Shown here in pieces: positions 1 through 13,810 of a DNA stretch of 64,000 bases (the first letter of the stretch is position 1; every line of letters begins with the position of its first letter). Source of the stretch: Sclerodactyla briareus (Eukaryota; Echinodermata; Holothuroidea; Dendrochirotida; Sclerodactylidae); contig JAODTK010005657.1 of NCBI GenBank assembly GCA_026419785.1, positions 186,001 through 250,000 on the forward strand, in the 5' to 3' direction. The notes under the pieces were generated by a model. It saw only the letters and a list, made by a program, of their open reading frames with translations. It did not search any database and was not told where the DNA came from. A program made the position numbers and the translations under genes.

Positions 1-123
1 GAGGGCAGCAACTGTAGCGATATCGCCCCAATTCGAACTATCCCGAATATTACTCATACGGCAGTGTGTACTGTGTACCATTTTCGTGTTAATCGGATAT
101 CGTTTGAACAAATGAGAGCGCTA

Positions 124-216
124 ACGCCTAAAGTTTTCCGGAGGCGAGACGGCGCCTACACCACGCCCAAACCATAATATCCCCGAACACTTACCAGTGT
201 TGCGGGGATGTAATGA
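124..216 (+). mobile_element. dispersed non-coding element (GGCGGC family), 3' end only
   Basis: Contains TTTTCCGGAGGCGAGACGGC, CACGCCCAAACCATAATATC and the hairpin CCCCGAACACT / AGTGTTGCGGGG. Equivalent to the end of the copy at 12986-13810. Confidence 0.5.
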
Positions 217-723
217 CGAGTAATAAAAGTCACTGCACTGAATGTTGTAATTGAGTCAACCTGACTGACGATCATCCGTACTCTCCTTCAAATTGTGCGA
301 ACGGAGGGCCTTTGGCTGTTGCCAATTCTATACTGATACTTTCATGGCCGTGGCGTAGGCCTACAATGTAGTGGCGTCTCCGCTTATCATATTCCATTTT
401 ACCCTTCCCCACCGTCAGCAGCACCCATTGCCGCCCAAAAGTTGCTGAATCAGTCGTCACTGCTCTGCATAGTCAAGAATATCATAAAAATTCTTTATCA
501 TAAAATTTTAGGCAAGTGGGACATCAGACATATTCAGTGCAAGAATTCACTTCAAGAGGCTGGCATGGTCCTCTTCCTGCGATCTGGGGGGTTTAATTTT
601 TGCAAAATTTCTTTACGCCTCCCGCCAACCGATGGTGGCGCCCCGCTTATATCTCGACCAAACCATATGGCCCCCCCCCGGTCTGAAAATCCTGGCTGAC
701 GCCACTGACAACATACAGTACTT

Positions 724-1165
724 ATGAGTGATAAATTTTCGCTAACGTGATCTCATCATTTAGCCTTACTTCAGTCCTGCCGACTCAGTGTTATGGTCGG
801 CTGGTACTTCCCACACTGATTGGAAAACGTTGGGACCCTCACTGGGGTATGAATCGTAACTTTACCTTCTCTCTTCAAGAACCCCTTCACATGTTAATTT
901 TCCAGTATTTTACTTCAATTGCCCTCAATTGACTTTTGGACCTTGGTCCAAAGCAACAAGCATCTCTTGCGGTAGTTGGTTAGTAAATATTGAGGTGATT
1001 GGGTCTTTTGTGTCAGTTTGTGGTTGAGTTGGCAATTACACACATCTGGGTTTGATTTAGCTGAATAATCATGGTGATGCCACGTCCTGTTAGGGAACAT
1101 GTCGGGTGGGGGGGGGGGGGGAGGCAAGGAACCACTACGCAGAGTTGCGTTCTTCTTCTCCTGCG
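724..1165 (+). repeat. dispersed 440-bp repeat, copy 1
   Basis: Co-linear with 63035-63451: ATGAGTGATAA.TTTCGCTAA, CAGTCCTGCCGACTCAGTG, ACTTCAATTGCCCTCA, CAAAGCAACAAGCATCTCTT, GAGTTGGCAATTACACACAT, ACCACTACGCAGAGTTGC. Non-coding, class unknown. A G-run sits at 1106-1122. Confidence 0.65.
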
Positions 1166-2018
1166 AGCGCAACCAGTTTACAAACTTCGCAGGTGGTAAT
1201 AATGTTTTTCTTCTTCTTCGGCTATGATGGAAAAGTGACTGCACGAGTCAGCTGCGGGCTCACTCCTATTGGCACCAATTCGGAGAGGAGACAAACGATG
1301 TTCGCTGGTATCTTCCACGCCACAAACCTTGGAGCCTTTCAACATCCTTGCGATTAGTATGCTAAAAAAAGCACCTCAGTTGTGGATGGAGGAAGCGGTA
1401 TTAACACCGAGGTGGTATCGCATCAGTGCTCACAATGAAAATGTCCAGTGGAAATGAACACCGCTAACCCCTCGACTGGGCTGTTCTCCTAATGTGGCAT
1501 CTTTTTAAACAAAATTAATCAACTTCCCAATCCCCGCCGGTATCTTCGAGGTGGTTTTAGGCCGTGCACCTTTCAAATGCCTTAGACTGATTACTGTGCA
1601 CATCACATTCACAGGCCAAAATTTGAAGTGACGTACTAAAACAGTGACTCGGAACTGGGACATCTCAGGGTTAATTGAATTGGATTGTGTCTGAATCCAT
1701 AGAATCTAAGCCTCAAGGATACTGAGTTGACATCGCTAAAGTCAACCTGGCCGTTCTGGCTCTGTTCTGGAGCGTTGACCATTTTAAACCAAATTAGTGA
1801 CGTCGGACGAACACCTTTGCCAAAATCAGGACCGGCTGTTTCAAGATGAACGCCTCTGAACAAAACGAGCAGGCTGAAAATGATAGGCCCTACGGGATTT
1901 TCAATGAGCAAAGGCATTGCGCGGAATTCGTGACTGACAGCCCTCAAATCTCAAAGCGATGTCGTTAAATTGTTGTAATTAGCTACCCCTTCTCCTACGC
2001 GCGTTATTGGATTAAAAT

Positions 2019-3133
2019 CAGGGGGCGGCGCCATAGGGGGAGGTAGTAGGGCGCCCCCCCCCCTATGGGTTTGTGGCCGAAAGAATAAAAATCGACAGAA
2101 TGATGTTTTAATGCACACGTTTTGTCGGGGGTGGGGTGAGGTCTGTCAAATACGTTATCCACTAGGTTATTTCTATTTCGTTCTCATCGAGACGCAAAAC
2201 TGTTGTGCTGTAATATAGGTTCGCAATGTGAGCGTATGTTTAATGGTTTGAGAACACTGTATGGTAATTATGAAGCCACCGTTTGTTAATATTAGGTGAA
2301 GGACTCAATGTTAAAGATGCATTGTCGTCAATTGAAATAATCTTGTGAACATATACTGCACCCAGCAATTCAGATTAAAATTGAAACCAAATGGTATATT
2401 TCACGCATTTTTGCCGTCCAAATAAAAGGATATATAATTATAAAGTAGAAAAGGACGCTTCAAATTACATATAAGCCCCCATTACGTATTTGTCGTGACG
2501 TCACTGCAAAAAATTCGCCGTCGCGTGTTTCGCTGGACGCTTTAGCAGACGGAACATCCATCTTTAACTTGCAACTTCGCAGCATTTTCATTTAGAGGTA
2601 CGGCTGAAGGGAATAAAATATCAGCTTTTTCGCAGATGATATAATGTGGGATATTCTGATGAGGGACTGCTTCTGGCTAATTGCTTTTCCTAGTCAGGAG
2701 TGAGATTTTATTTTGATTACATACAAATTCTAATTACAAAAAACTGGTCATTTTGCTTTTATTTATGTTACCCACCATCGTAGCCATAAATATAGGATTT
2801 TTTCTAAAAAAAAAGGTAAGCTGCCTACCTGTACAGAACGTAGTACAATTTCATCGGTTTATTTTTTGTTAGGTGTATCGAATGAAATATGACCTGCCTG
2901 GAAAAATTGTCATGCTTTAGTTTTTCCAGAAAGAAATGTTGGATTTTTTTCAAAACTCGTTGACGTAGATACACTACAAAGTGGAACGAAGTGGCCACCA
3001 TTTTGCATTTAAGCAGTTATTAATGACTCAGAAATCGCAAAGGGAGGGGACACCCCTTTAGACTCCTCCCCAATATCAGAACATCCATGCCAAAATTTTC
3101 CCCCCTCCCTATGAAAACTGGCGCCCGCCCTTG
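2019..3133. mobile_element. hAT-like non-autonomous DNA transposon, 1.1 kb, with target-site duplication
   Basis: Left end CAGGGGGCGGCGCCAT with ATAGGGGGAGG; right end, on the other strand, CAAGGGCGGGCGCCAG with CATAGGGAGGGGGG. These inverted repeats are flanked by ATTAAAAT (2011-2018) and GTTAAAAT (3134-3141), an 8-bp duplication with one mismatch, as hAT elements make. The interior is AT-rich and has no recognisable transposase. Confidence 0.7.
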
Positions 3134-3141
3134 GTTAAAAT

Positions 3142-6100
3142 TATTGTTAAAAAATTGCTCATAGCATCAAGGAGACAGGAATAGAATGCGGTATCCGATG
3201 TCCTTTCCCGTTGAAAAAAACGTTCGTTATACCAGTAAAGGACCGACGACGGGTGTTTTTGTTTTTATGAGGTAAATTCTGATGGAAAAATCACCATATT
3301 CGTTCGGTAATGTGCATGATACTGAGGGAATTGCATTCACAAAATGAATGCGATAATGCCGTTGTTCCAGTATAGAACGGAATTGGCCTCACATTTTCGT
3401 TAATAGCCACATGTGTCACACCTCACCGGAAAACGGATATACTACTGGGCATTTAGCAATGTTTACCATGCATTACCTGATATGACACTCCACCTGCGTA
3501 CTCCATCATGACAGCAACAATGTAACACAGTGGGGCTAGCCAGCCTCCCGAGTCAGATCAGATGGGGCAAGAATTTTTTACCGAATTCTTCCCTGGGTTC
3601 CCCTTGTGGTGTGAGCCGATGGGGGAGAGGGGGTGGGGCAGGTAATCCTCTTACTTAATGAGCAAAAACGCAGGGTCTCCCGTGCTCACCATGCCCCCAT
3701 TCGCCATCAATGCCATGTGGATCCATTATTTTTCGATTATACAAATTTAGGCCCTAACACAACATCAGCCACCGCCCACCACTATTACTTTCGTTCTTTA
3801 CAATTCCCTCCTCCTTCATTCTCCGATTTTTTACTTTCGACCCCGAGAGCCTCTCGATTCCTTTGTTCAGGGGAAAACTTGGCCCTGCCTCCCCACCCCT
3901 CCCCCCCCCTTCCTCTCAATGGCTAGCCACTGATTGTAACAAGATTAACGCTCGGTTTTTGCCGACCCCTCAGGATGCCGGGTGGGGGGTGATATTCAGA
4001 GCTCTAGAATTAGTAATGAAAACAAACCTTTTGTCGACGGAGACAGAGAGTGGGTAGCATGTTTGCGGTGCGGTGTGATCGAGACGCGTAGGCCTATATC
4101 CTACGAAATAATCTCACGTGACTCTTTAATATTAGGCATCAGCGATCGGAGCTGGTGCCGAAGAATGGTACAAAATATGAATTTACATGAAGTTGACAAA
4201 GGGACTCGGTCTAAATGACGTTATCGCTGGAATGCACTGAATGCAAAATACTCCAGGGGGGAACAGTAATCCCGTGGAAGCCTCTCGCAGAGTCGTCAAA
4301 TATATATCAATTTGTTTTAAAGTTGTCATTGAGGCCATATTTGCTGTGTTAGGGGAAAAATCCATTTTTCATATAAGAGATCCCCTACACATACATCAAT
4401 TTTGTTGAGATTTGGTAATATTAGTTTCTCGGGATTCTATCTACAAGTTTCGTTTCTTCCGAATTTCTGCAAGGGGACATGGGGATTGCAGGTCGGGTAA
4501 CGCCCACCTACTGCCACATATCACCCCCTGGAAAATTCACAAAAAGTCATTAAAGGTCCGATGGCAGGGTTGTCCAGCCTTTGCAGAGGAGGGGGCCCAG
4601 CCAAGTGGAAAGAATTATGATGAAGGAAGGGGCCACCGAATAACCCCTCATTTTTTGCTTGAAGTTCCAGGCAGCAAAGTGTGATCACTGCGTGCCGAGC
4701 ACACTGTTCAATTTGTTCCTGGTAAACAGATGGAATAAAATTTGGCGAAAATGATGGTGCTGAGCAGACAGAATATTTTGAGGGAAACTCTTTTTTTCAA
4801 AACATACCTTTGTTCAGTTTATTCGACTAAGTTGATCCTTAACTGTCCTTCGATATCATCAGGGCCTACTCGCTGGAATGTTTGTTTGTGAAGTATCGAC
4901 ATTGTATTCCTTGAATACTGCATCCTCTTTGACATTGACGGCAGACTCGAATGCAGAGAAATTGTTTCCGGGAATGGTTTCTGAGATATTTAGCGAAAAA
5001 CTAAATAGCTCTCACTCTCCCTTAGGCCAAAAATAACTTCAATGGACTTTAGATGCAGAATGGTGCAATGTTTGAGCCTTACGGATCGCCAATAAAATGG
5101 CATCTAATTGCGAGGAGAGCTCTTTTTTTTCAAAGAAAAGAAAATCAAACCTTGGGACGGGGCACACTGTATTTGGTTGCATCTCTGGCGGGCGGAAGCA
5201 ACCACTGCGACGGCCGGACTGTGGCCCCCGGGCCGTAGGTGACAACCCTGGTCTATGTCATGTAACCCAAAATTTCCTTCAAACGAGCGCAGTGAAGAAG
5301 GGCCAAGTGAAAAAACAACTCGTAAATTTGGAGGTGCTAAAAGTTGCCTCGTGGAAATTTTCAGATTTACAATTGAGGAATTTGGGTAATCCATGACATC
5401 AAGGGAGAAGGGGGAGGGGGAAGAAAAAGCACGCCCAGAGACTCACAAAGGAAATACTTCTTGACGGTTGCACCATGATAAAAGAAGACGAAAATAGGTA
5501 TTCACCTAATTAGGTAATTAATGAGATTATTCTTGGATATTCCTGTGATGATTTTGTTAAATATCATTGTTCGAACACCATTTATAGATGTTTTTATCAA
5601 CAGGATTTGTTCTACGTTGCCTTGATTACTTAGATCTATATTTCCCTCGTGACGTCACAATGCGAATTTCTGATCCGGTTGTTCACTGCCATAATTGATT
5701 GAATTTTAATACATAACTGTTGCGTTCCGTGTTGACAAGCAGTGACAGGAAATTATGACATAGACTCACACACAAAACACGAGACACAACCTGCTTATTG
5801 ATTGGTGGATTTCGCCAGCCTCGCATGATGAATAAAAAGTACTTTACTACACATCAGGAAAGGTTGAATGATTGCCCTTGCAATGTCCACCACGTGTACC
5901 CCAGGCCTTCTTTGGACCCATTATTCCCTTGGCATATGGGCCCAGCACAGTTAGTGTCTCTGCGGTTCCTGACCCATGCTGCCAGATCCGTAGCTATAGA
6001 GCTGTTAGAGGACCTTCCCATTTCTTGCTACATGGATCTGATAGATGTTCTTCAGTAATGGTGCACCAGTTCCAGACATTACGAATATCATAGTTCCGAC

Positions 6101-6142
6101 AAGAGCTGCTGCATTGTTCAAGTATTGTAAGGTTCATGTCAG
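3142..6142. other. no gene recognised
   Basis: Short chance frames only. C- and G-runs near 3900 and 5400, and TGACGTCAC at 5649. Nothing else supported. Confidence 0.5.
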
Positions 6143-6423
6143 CAGTGGCCGTAGAGGGGGGTGTCATAAATCCCTGTGGTCATTGTGATCAATAAATTTC
6201 AACATAATTAAACCCCCTTGGGTTTACGGCCCCAGTAGACGTTCTACAGCTGATGTGTCTAATTTTGCAAGCGCATTTGTGTCTAGGGGCCCATAAAATT
6301 GCCACTAGTTGAAATAGGACTGTAGGAGGAACGAGGCTATAAATGAGGGCGCCCTTCTCCGGTCCGAGCCCGATCTCCATGCTCCCCCTCCCCCCCAGAA
6401 CCAAACATCTCGGTACGCCACTG
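6143..6423. mobile_element. hAT-type MITE, 281 bp
   Basis: The left end is CAGTGGCCGTAGAGGGGGG; the right end on the other strand is CAGTGGCGTACCGAGATG followed inward by a G-run. Flanks share TGTCAG, an imperfect 8-bp duplication (CATGTCAG / CTGTCAGC). The interior shares a TGTGTCTAGGGGCC block and a GGGCGCC block with 8447-8886. Confidence 0.6.
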
Positions 6424-6984
6424 CTGTCAGCCAGTCAATGGCGGGGCGTCATGGCGGGTGAGTCTCAGGAGACAAACACCTCTCTAGGTTGCATGGCTCA
6501 ACATCTGAGCATACGATATGAGGGAGCCCATTCCTGGAAAAAAAAAAATAGATGGGGGCTACCGCTCTTGTATTAAAGCTATGGTTGTATTTAAACAAGA
6601 TTTGTTTAGGCAAACCCACTGATTGAGTATGACGTATCCGCATTTATCAATTTATTAAGCTGATAAAAGGAGGATGAACAACTATATTGGCGTCGAGCGC
6701 CACTTAGTGGAGCTGACGCGAAGCGTACATGAATATGTTAAGGCTCCTCAGATCACTCGAAATTCACTTCCTGGTTAATGAAAATGGACAAAAACACTCG
6801 GGCCCCAAAATCAAACGGGTGTATATTGAAGGAGCAGAGGCTGGTTGGGGTCCTAGGACAACCTTTTTTGCAATATTGAATTGGTTTGTGGCACCCCAGA
6901 TCACTAACACACTCTATGAAATCGAAGTGAGTGGGGGTTATCCGTCCCGTTTCGGAGTGCATGTTCTAACATGTATATTCCTAT

Positions 6985-7650
6985 CCGAATATGAACTTGA
7001 TGTCGGGTATATATCCAAACAACACGGGATCTATGGTTGGGGCTGTGTCCGCCGCCGCCGCCTACGCCGGACAATTCAGGCGTCAGCGCAATATCTCTCT
7101 AACGACTTCATCCGATTGATCTGAACTTTTATCCGGACACACGTTCGCCCATAGTGAAATCTCGGATGAGTTCGAAGGTGGGCATCCGCGTGTCTGCTGT
7201 TTGCAGGTTTGGCGGGAATATATGGCAAGTCGATTTTACATGATTATTGGGGACAGGCAGAGCGTTAGTCCCGGAAACATTGAAAGGTCAACCGATGGCA
7301 ACACTTAATGGAGTTTCTCGGCGATATATCTAACTTTGACGGATTGAACGGAATGTGGTGGAGTGGACGGGTGTCAGTACTCCTGACCATCATGAAGTCG
7401 ATCATTCAGACGGTCACAGGAGGACAAATTTGCATAATTCATGGATTTTTCCAAACTTTGTCGTATCAAACGAAACTTGGAGAATTTGGCCTGCATACAC
7501 TTGGTCCTGAACAACAATTAGGTTAATTTCATGTTCACTAGAGGTCAAATGGGCATGATTTATTGGGCTGCCTAAAGAAGTGTCCACAAAGGAAATTCTG
7601 CGGGGATATACACGTCGGCGGTTATACCCGCCTGCACATGTTCTAGTTGC
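6985..7650 (-). mobile_element. dispersed non-coding element (GGCGGC family), minus-strand copy
   Basis: On the minus strand it runs from ACATGTGCAGGCGGGTATAA and CCGCCGACGTGTATATCCCC through CCAAGTTTCGTTTGATACGA, the CAATCGGATGAAGTCGTTAG block, to GGCGTAGGCGGCGGCGGC. Same order as 12986-13810. Confidence 0.5.
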
Positions 7651-8446
7651 AGGGTGGATTGGAAACGGGCTTAATTGCATGTTTCGTGTGTAGTTGTTAT
7701 ATGATAATTAGGACACTTCGGAAACAAGAATCAAGTCGACCCCCATAGAAGCACGATGGTGGTTTCCTTTGCACAGTAGTAATGGGAATCCAACCAACTA
7801 CCAACGTATAGGCACGCTTTCCTTAAAGAGGCATCATCGGTTCTAACAACAGGCCTGATCAGAATATGGACGGGGGTGGTTATATAAGCACCATTCACTG
7901 GTGGTGTAATCAACACGTAGATATAAAACAATGGAATGCCTCCGTCCACGCGTGCCTCCCTACTCCAGTCTCTCATGATGAGCCCTGTTGAAAAGGGCAA
8001 AGCATAGGTACCATTATTCGAGGCCGTTGGTAATACGATAACGGGATTTGACCCTTTCCCCGCCCCCTTACATCCTGGGGGTAAGTCAAATTGTGTTAAC
8101 TACACTCGGTTGTGCTGTCGGACAAGAAAAATGAAGAGCTATTAGTGAAATCAAGTGGCTGATTCAATATATCTGAACATACCACAGGAATATATCCGAA
8201 AATACTGTTTTTTGTCATTAATTGTTGGCAGAGAATAAGTCATAATTAGTTTTATAATATTTTCATTATTACCCATTAACCATGGCATGTACGTGAATGC
8301 GTTAATTATTTTTAGAGACCCATGTGGCAAAGAGTAAGTACGAATATGCACTCCAGCATTACTACATGGAAGATATAAAGATTAATATATGAACCAAATG
8401 CCTGATATTAATTTTATTGTGAACAACAGGTAGTGGATTGTCGTCG

Positions 8447-8886
8447 CAGTGGCGTACGCAATAGGGGGGATCAGAACACCCCCCCCCCCCCCCCACCATG
8501 ACCCATTGGCGGAAGACTAAGTCAGAATATTGCACAAATCAGTGGCAGGGCTACTATAGGATTTTTTCCACTCGAAGAAGCTCCTTTACTATTCGTCTAC
8601 ATGATTAAAAAGAATGATGTATGGACCATACCATTGCCTGATGTAAGGTGACACAACCAAAGGTGGATTGTCGTTCGAACAGTTAGCGTAGCAAGGGGTG
8701 GGTGCATTACCCATGTGACCACAAAAAACGTCACACAGAAACCACTTTTTCAACGGTCAATCAATTTTCAACAGCATGTGTCTAGGGGCCAATAGGGAGG
8801 GTGATGAGCTATCAATGAGGGGCGCCTTCCTTGGGTCATTATCTAACCCACTCTCTCCCCCCTAGCCAATCTCTCGGTACGCCCTG
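8447..8886. mobile_element. hAT-type MITE, 440 bp, related to 6143-6423
   Basis: The left end is CAGTGGCGTACGCAATAGGG followed by a long C-run; the right end on the other strand is CAGGGCGTACCGAGAGATTG. It shares interior blocks with the 281-bp element. The flanking duplication is weak (TGTCGTCG / TAGTCTTC). Confidence 0.5.
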
Positions 8887-11800
8887 TAGTCTTCATGCAT
8901 TGCCGTTTGCTAACGATTGACGTCACGTAGTAGCGCTGGGTGCATGTTTGTCGGAGTTATAAATGATGAACATGGATGAATAGTACGTACCCCTAGTGTA
9001 AGAAAAGCCACTATCCGAAGTGGAAGGCTAACAAAAGAAGTTCCGCAGGGATGCAACATTGGTGACTGCCCATGCGAGTATGGGTAATTTCACATGGATG
9101 AAAAGTTGGCATGTCATACTCGTATATAGAAGTTACACACCTGATCAAGCCGGCAGAGCTGATCCCAGCGACCAAGCCGCAAACCCAGCAAGTCGGTCAA
9201 GGAGCGATTGGTATATGAAAAATAGCGGTAAGGTGGGAGTAAACTGCAATGATTGTCCGCCTGTGTCCTCGACAGTAGTGAGTGATTGATAAGCCGAATT
9301 GAATAAGGCAGCCAGGCACCCTATCGGAAAACGCTGCGGAACAGAGGGTTTAACAGGGGATCAGCGCATATAACGTGATCTGAAACAAGCTTATACGTGT
9401 TACACAGGTTAATGTGGGACCAAAACTGATCATCAGCCTCATACATAAAGAGGAAAATCATGATGGTGTTAAAAAGTTAAAGTTAAAAGTTATCAAGAGT
9501 AGAATTAGCAGCTGCGTGCGATGAACTGAAGTGAACAGTGGCTCAAGAGTAATCAAAACAAGCGTATTTTTGGAATGTTGTTTTTTTTGCTTCATTTTTT
9601 ACTCAAAAAAAATTCCAATTTACGATTTTCTCCCAAATTTGACGAAACAGGATGACACTTTTTCCGACGGCCACCAATTTAACCAGATGATAATTAATTC
9701 ACTGATTTTTCTTTTCAATTTTCATGCATAGAGAAACCTATTTCATTAGACATAATCTTTGAGTTGTCCAAATTTGTCAAATTAGCAGCACATTGCACAA
9801 CTCATCACAGTGATCGAATCCGGAATAACTCTTAGGTGCGAGCGTGAATAGAGACTGAATCCAGACATTCGAGTCTCGGTAATTCTTTCATGGAACGATA
9901 CAAGATGTCCATCCGGAAGAAGGATATCCGAGAAATGCTGCTGCCAAATTCTGTGTATTGTTTCTATGTCAGTATGAAAAACTACAGATTGGACAAAAAA
10001 GTTACTGATTACTCCACAAAAACGTGCCATTGAATGTGATACACAAGCCACCAATAAAACAAAATGGGCCCTCAGTTGTATGCAGTCCACATTTAGCCCT
10101 TCAATTTTCCTAATGTGGGACCCATCTTTTTTCTGCATAGTGATCCCTCCGTTCAAGTGTTAGATATTGTTCAATTACTAACATGCGGGATCTCGGACTG
10201 ACTGATATTGACCTCGTGCAACTAGTTGACTGACCCAAGATGACAGGAATCAGCCGCTCGATATGGCCAAGCCACATACCAAGAATGAGCCCTGAGGCAT
10301 CTTTCAAAACTATGATCTTTGTGACCTTAGGTCGACATGACATGACTCCGAACCAATAGGGATCAGGTTATTGACATAGCCAAACCCAAAGCCAAATACG
10401 AGCCTGCGTGTCTTTTCATTGAACTATTCACAAGGGTTCTCAGACCTGACCGGTTGACCTGGACCTGACCCCAAAATAGGGATCACCTGCTCCAGATGGT
10501 CCATTACGGTGCATACTCACATGCAAAGTATGATTCCCTAATTCTCCTGCGCTGACGTGTGACGTACGTTTTCACAACAGGGGCTAGCCAACAGACACAC
10601 ACACACACGCACATGCCAGCCTAGTCACAGCCCTTCAGCCTTCAGGAAAGAAATAACCAGTACTCCCTCAGTACTCCCCTTTTAACAAGGTTTAAAGTTG
10701 ATGGTAAGCACAGGGTTGCACAGTTTTTGATAAACGCGACAAAATAGTTAGGGTTTAAAGGAATAATGAAAAGAAAGGTGGTGTCTTCGGATAGGAATGT
10801 AAAATGAACGAAAATGTGTTAACACTTATGAATGTGATCTCCAAAATACCCTGTCACTAAGGAAAACAACTGTTACCTTTATCCACAACTATCTGGAAAG
10901 AAATTAATTTGGTTCATTAGATTACCTCAATACCTTCATGAAATAGTGCGATGCATGCCAAGACACATCAAAGAGAGACATAATATCTTGAGCATGAACT
11001 AACTAAGATGAATATTACTATAACTACTAAAATGAATAGAACTACTACTACTAGTACCAATATTAATGATAAAAATCAATGTACATCATATATACCTTCC
11101 TGATTAACCTAGACTTCACCATTCACGGAGGCTCTGGGCCGTATAATAACACCACCGTAGCATATCTAACAGTGTCATTGTCGCTTGTCGTGTCGTACAG
11201 CTGGCGAACTAACAAAGGCATCATTGGCAAGACGTCACAACGGAGAACGGTCCCCAAGCGCAATTCGTCTCACAATACAGTATATGGAATCGTTCCAGTA
11301 TACGTGGGACGATAGGTCTCTAATGGTAAATAACACGAAACAAACTTTTGCGATGTAGGGTTCCAAAACACACTCTCTCATCTAGGTTTGAAGCATCCAG
11401 GCATATCAGTGGGAGCTAACATTTTCGCAGGCTCCGTCAGAACTCCGCTGGGTGTGTTATGAGACGACAATGTCCTTTAAAACTAAACCTGTCAAATCGT
11501 TCTAGAATACCGGACAATACGGGAAACCATACTACACTGATGTATAAATCTTACATGGAGTTGCAGTAACACTTCAGCCGCTCACAAAACTGTTCATCTT
11601 CTCTTTTCTTTAGACTACTACGGTGATCTACTTGAAAATGGAAGGTACAACCCACAGCACCATGGGCACATGGAAAATGTAGATCCTCTACTGACCCATA
11701 TGAGTTTCCAGCACCATAGCATCATGCAGGGTACACAGAAGATAGCCCAACTCTCTGACTCCATCTGCCTAACAACCGAAGTGCCCCTAATTATTTTTTC

Positions 11801-12985
11801 GCCCATAGTCTGGCTGTTCGTATCTCCTCTGGTAAATTGCATGGATTGTCCATCTCAGCTGACCTCAGTGGTACATCCTCATTTTCGTTCCAAGGGCACT
11901 TGATACATCTGCCATTCGGGACTTGGGCCTCTGTGAAGGCCGCCTAGGGGAGGGGTGAGACCTCCAACTTTTGTCCACCATGATTCCATTTTTTTCCACA
12001 CACCAGACTTTCTGGTGACCCTATAGCTAAGAATCTACATTCGACAACACCGAACACCATTCCTGAACAATCAGCAACAAAAGTGCTGTAATTCTGCATG
12101 AGACCACAGAAGTACAGAGGAAGCTTGAAATTTGGGATTAGAATTCTATGTTTCACAAAGCCTATAAAGGTTCATCAAGGAACCCTGTCCATATTGACCA
12201 TGGCTCCCTTCTACTAGTGCTCGGATACATGCGAGGACGGGTTGTAAGCCAATTCTAGACCTGCTCTTGAGTCGGCCATTCTTCTGGCGTCCCCGCCTGG
12301 CTTCATGATCAGGGGCCTCAGAACCGGGTTTACTTTCTTATAATCTGGAGGAGCAGATGTCAAGTTTCAATGTCACTGCTCACAGCCGACCAGAATATTG
12401 CAAGTATCCCGTAACAAACCCAAGTTAACCACAAAGCAAGTCCCACTATGAGCAAGTCCACTGCATATACAGCCTGCAGAACCTGTAGTGAAGGACCAGA
12501 CCTCGCGCCATCACAAACTGATACTGCAAGTTACAGCCCCTAGTGGAAAATGTTTGTGTGTACTGCTGGAATTGAAACCGTGAATGTTGCTTACAACGCT
12601 TCAACAAAGTGATAACACTCTGCTGTCTTCCGCATGAGCTACTTATTCTTGATTGTTTGTTGTGTGCACAACACATATGCTTGCTCATCACTGAGATATA
12701 CAAAATAGACAACTCTAAACAAACATGAAGCAGGATTATATTACCATACATGCATTAAAAAAGCTGATGCCACTTTGAAGACAGACAAGACATACATGGA
12801 CTTCATATTACAAATATTCCCATAATCATGTGATTTTCACGTGGTTCTTCTGATGGGCCACACATATCAGGATGGATGGGGGACTTATATCAAAGAGGCC
12901 CTTAAACTCACAGGAGCAGATTAATTCCCAAAAACTTCATACAAAGTTACAAATGTTCTATGGAAAACTGATATAAACAAAAATG
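8887..12985. other. no gene recognised
   Basis: Contains the degenerate GACCTGACCCC repeat (10210-10640). A 124-codon minus-strand frame (9782-10156) has no recognisable domain and no splice context; treated as chance. Confidence 0.5.
10210..10640 (+). repeat. degenerate copy of the GACCTGACCCC repeat with (CA)n
   Basis: Contains ACCTGGACCTGACCCCAAAA, GGGATCACCTGCTCCAGATG, ACAGACACACACACACAC and GCACATGCCAGCC, in the same order as 14935-15535. Confidence 0.4.
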
Positions 12986-13154
12986 ACTAGACATGTGTAG
13001 GCGGGTTCACCTCACCCGTTTATATCCCGCCGCTTTTGAGTCAAATCATTGGGAAGAAGTATCTACACCCATAACGACCCCCATTTTGGTCAGAAACCAA
13101 ATGACCTTCTCCACAGTTTTTTGTTTGTTATCTTATGTATGGTAAACAGGCACC

Positions 13155-13216
<62 letters not shown>

Positions 13217-13810
13217 TTTATGCAAAGTTGACCCACATGGCTGTTGAAATGACTTCTCTTCTAGGCCTAACTTTGTGAGGAACAAATTAGCCTCCATCCA
13301 CCAAGTTTTCGTTCAAATCTGACAAAGTTTGTAAAATCGCATAAATCACAATTTTGACCTCCGATGACCTTGAAATGTACCTCCACATTTTTGCGGGGGG
13401 ATCAACTATATTCCGCGACCCACCAAGTTTCGTTCAACTGACAAGTTTGGAAAATTGCCTCATTTCGCAAATTTGACCTTCGATTGACCTTGAAATGACC
13501 TCCCCATTCTTCGGGATCAACTATAGTCCTACCCACCAATTTCGTCAAACCGACTACTTGAAAATCTCGCGTAAATTATGCAATTAGCGCCCCCCAGTAT
13601 TACAGTGATGCCCACGTTTCGACGATCATCCAATTTCACTAGGGCGGACATGTGTAACCAAGTTTCATTCAATCGGATGAAGCGTTAAGGGATTTCTTGC
13701 GTCTACAAACCCCTCAAGTTTCCGGCGGCGGCATAGTCTGGTACGGCGGCGGTACACACCCAAAACCATAATGACCCGGACACTTCAAGTGTCACAGGGA
13801 TATATTTATT
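12986..13810 (+). mobile_element. dispersed non-coding element (GGCGGC family), near full length
   Basis: Begins ACATGTGTAGGCGGGTTCAC, continues through CCCGCCGC and repeated 'CCAAGTTTCGTTCAA / TTTGACCTCCGATGACCTT' blocks, then TTTCCGGCGGCGGC and a terminal hairpin GACACTTCAAGTGTC near 13777. Related copies lie at 6985-7650 (minus), 24445-24745 and 124-216. A 56-base T-run interrupts it. The class is uncertain; the 3' hairpin and truncated copies would suit a SINE- or LINE-3'-end-derived element. Confidence 0.55.
13160..13215. repeat. 56-base poly-T run
   Basis: An uninterrupted T-tract inside the GGCGGC-family element; length is likely unreliable in the assembly. Confidence 0.9.

Noticed and set aside
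9782-10156. 124-codon minus-strand frame
   Set aside because: No domain recognised, no splice or promoter context, next to repeats.
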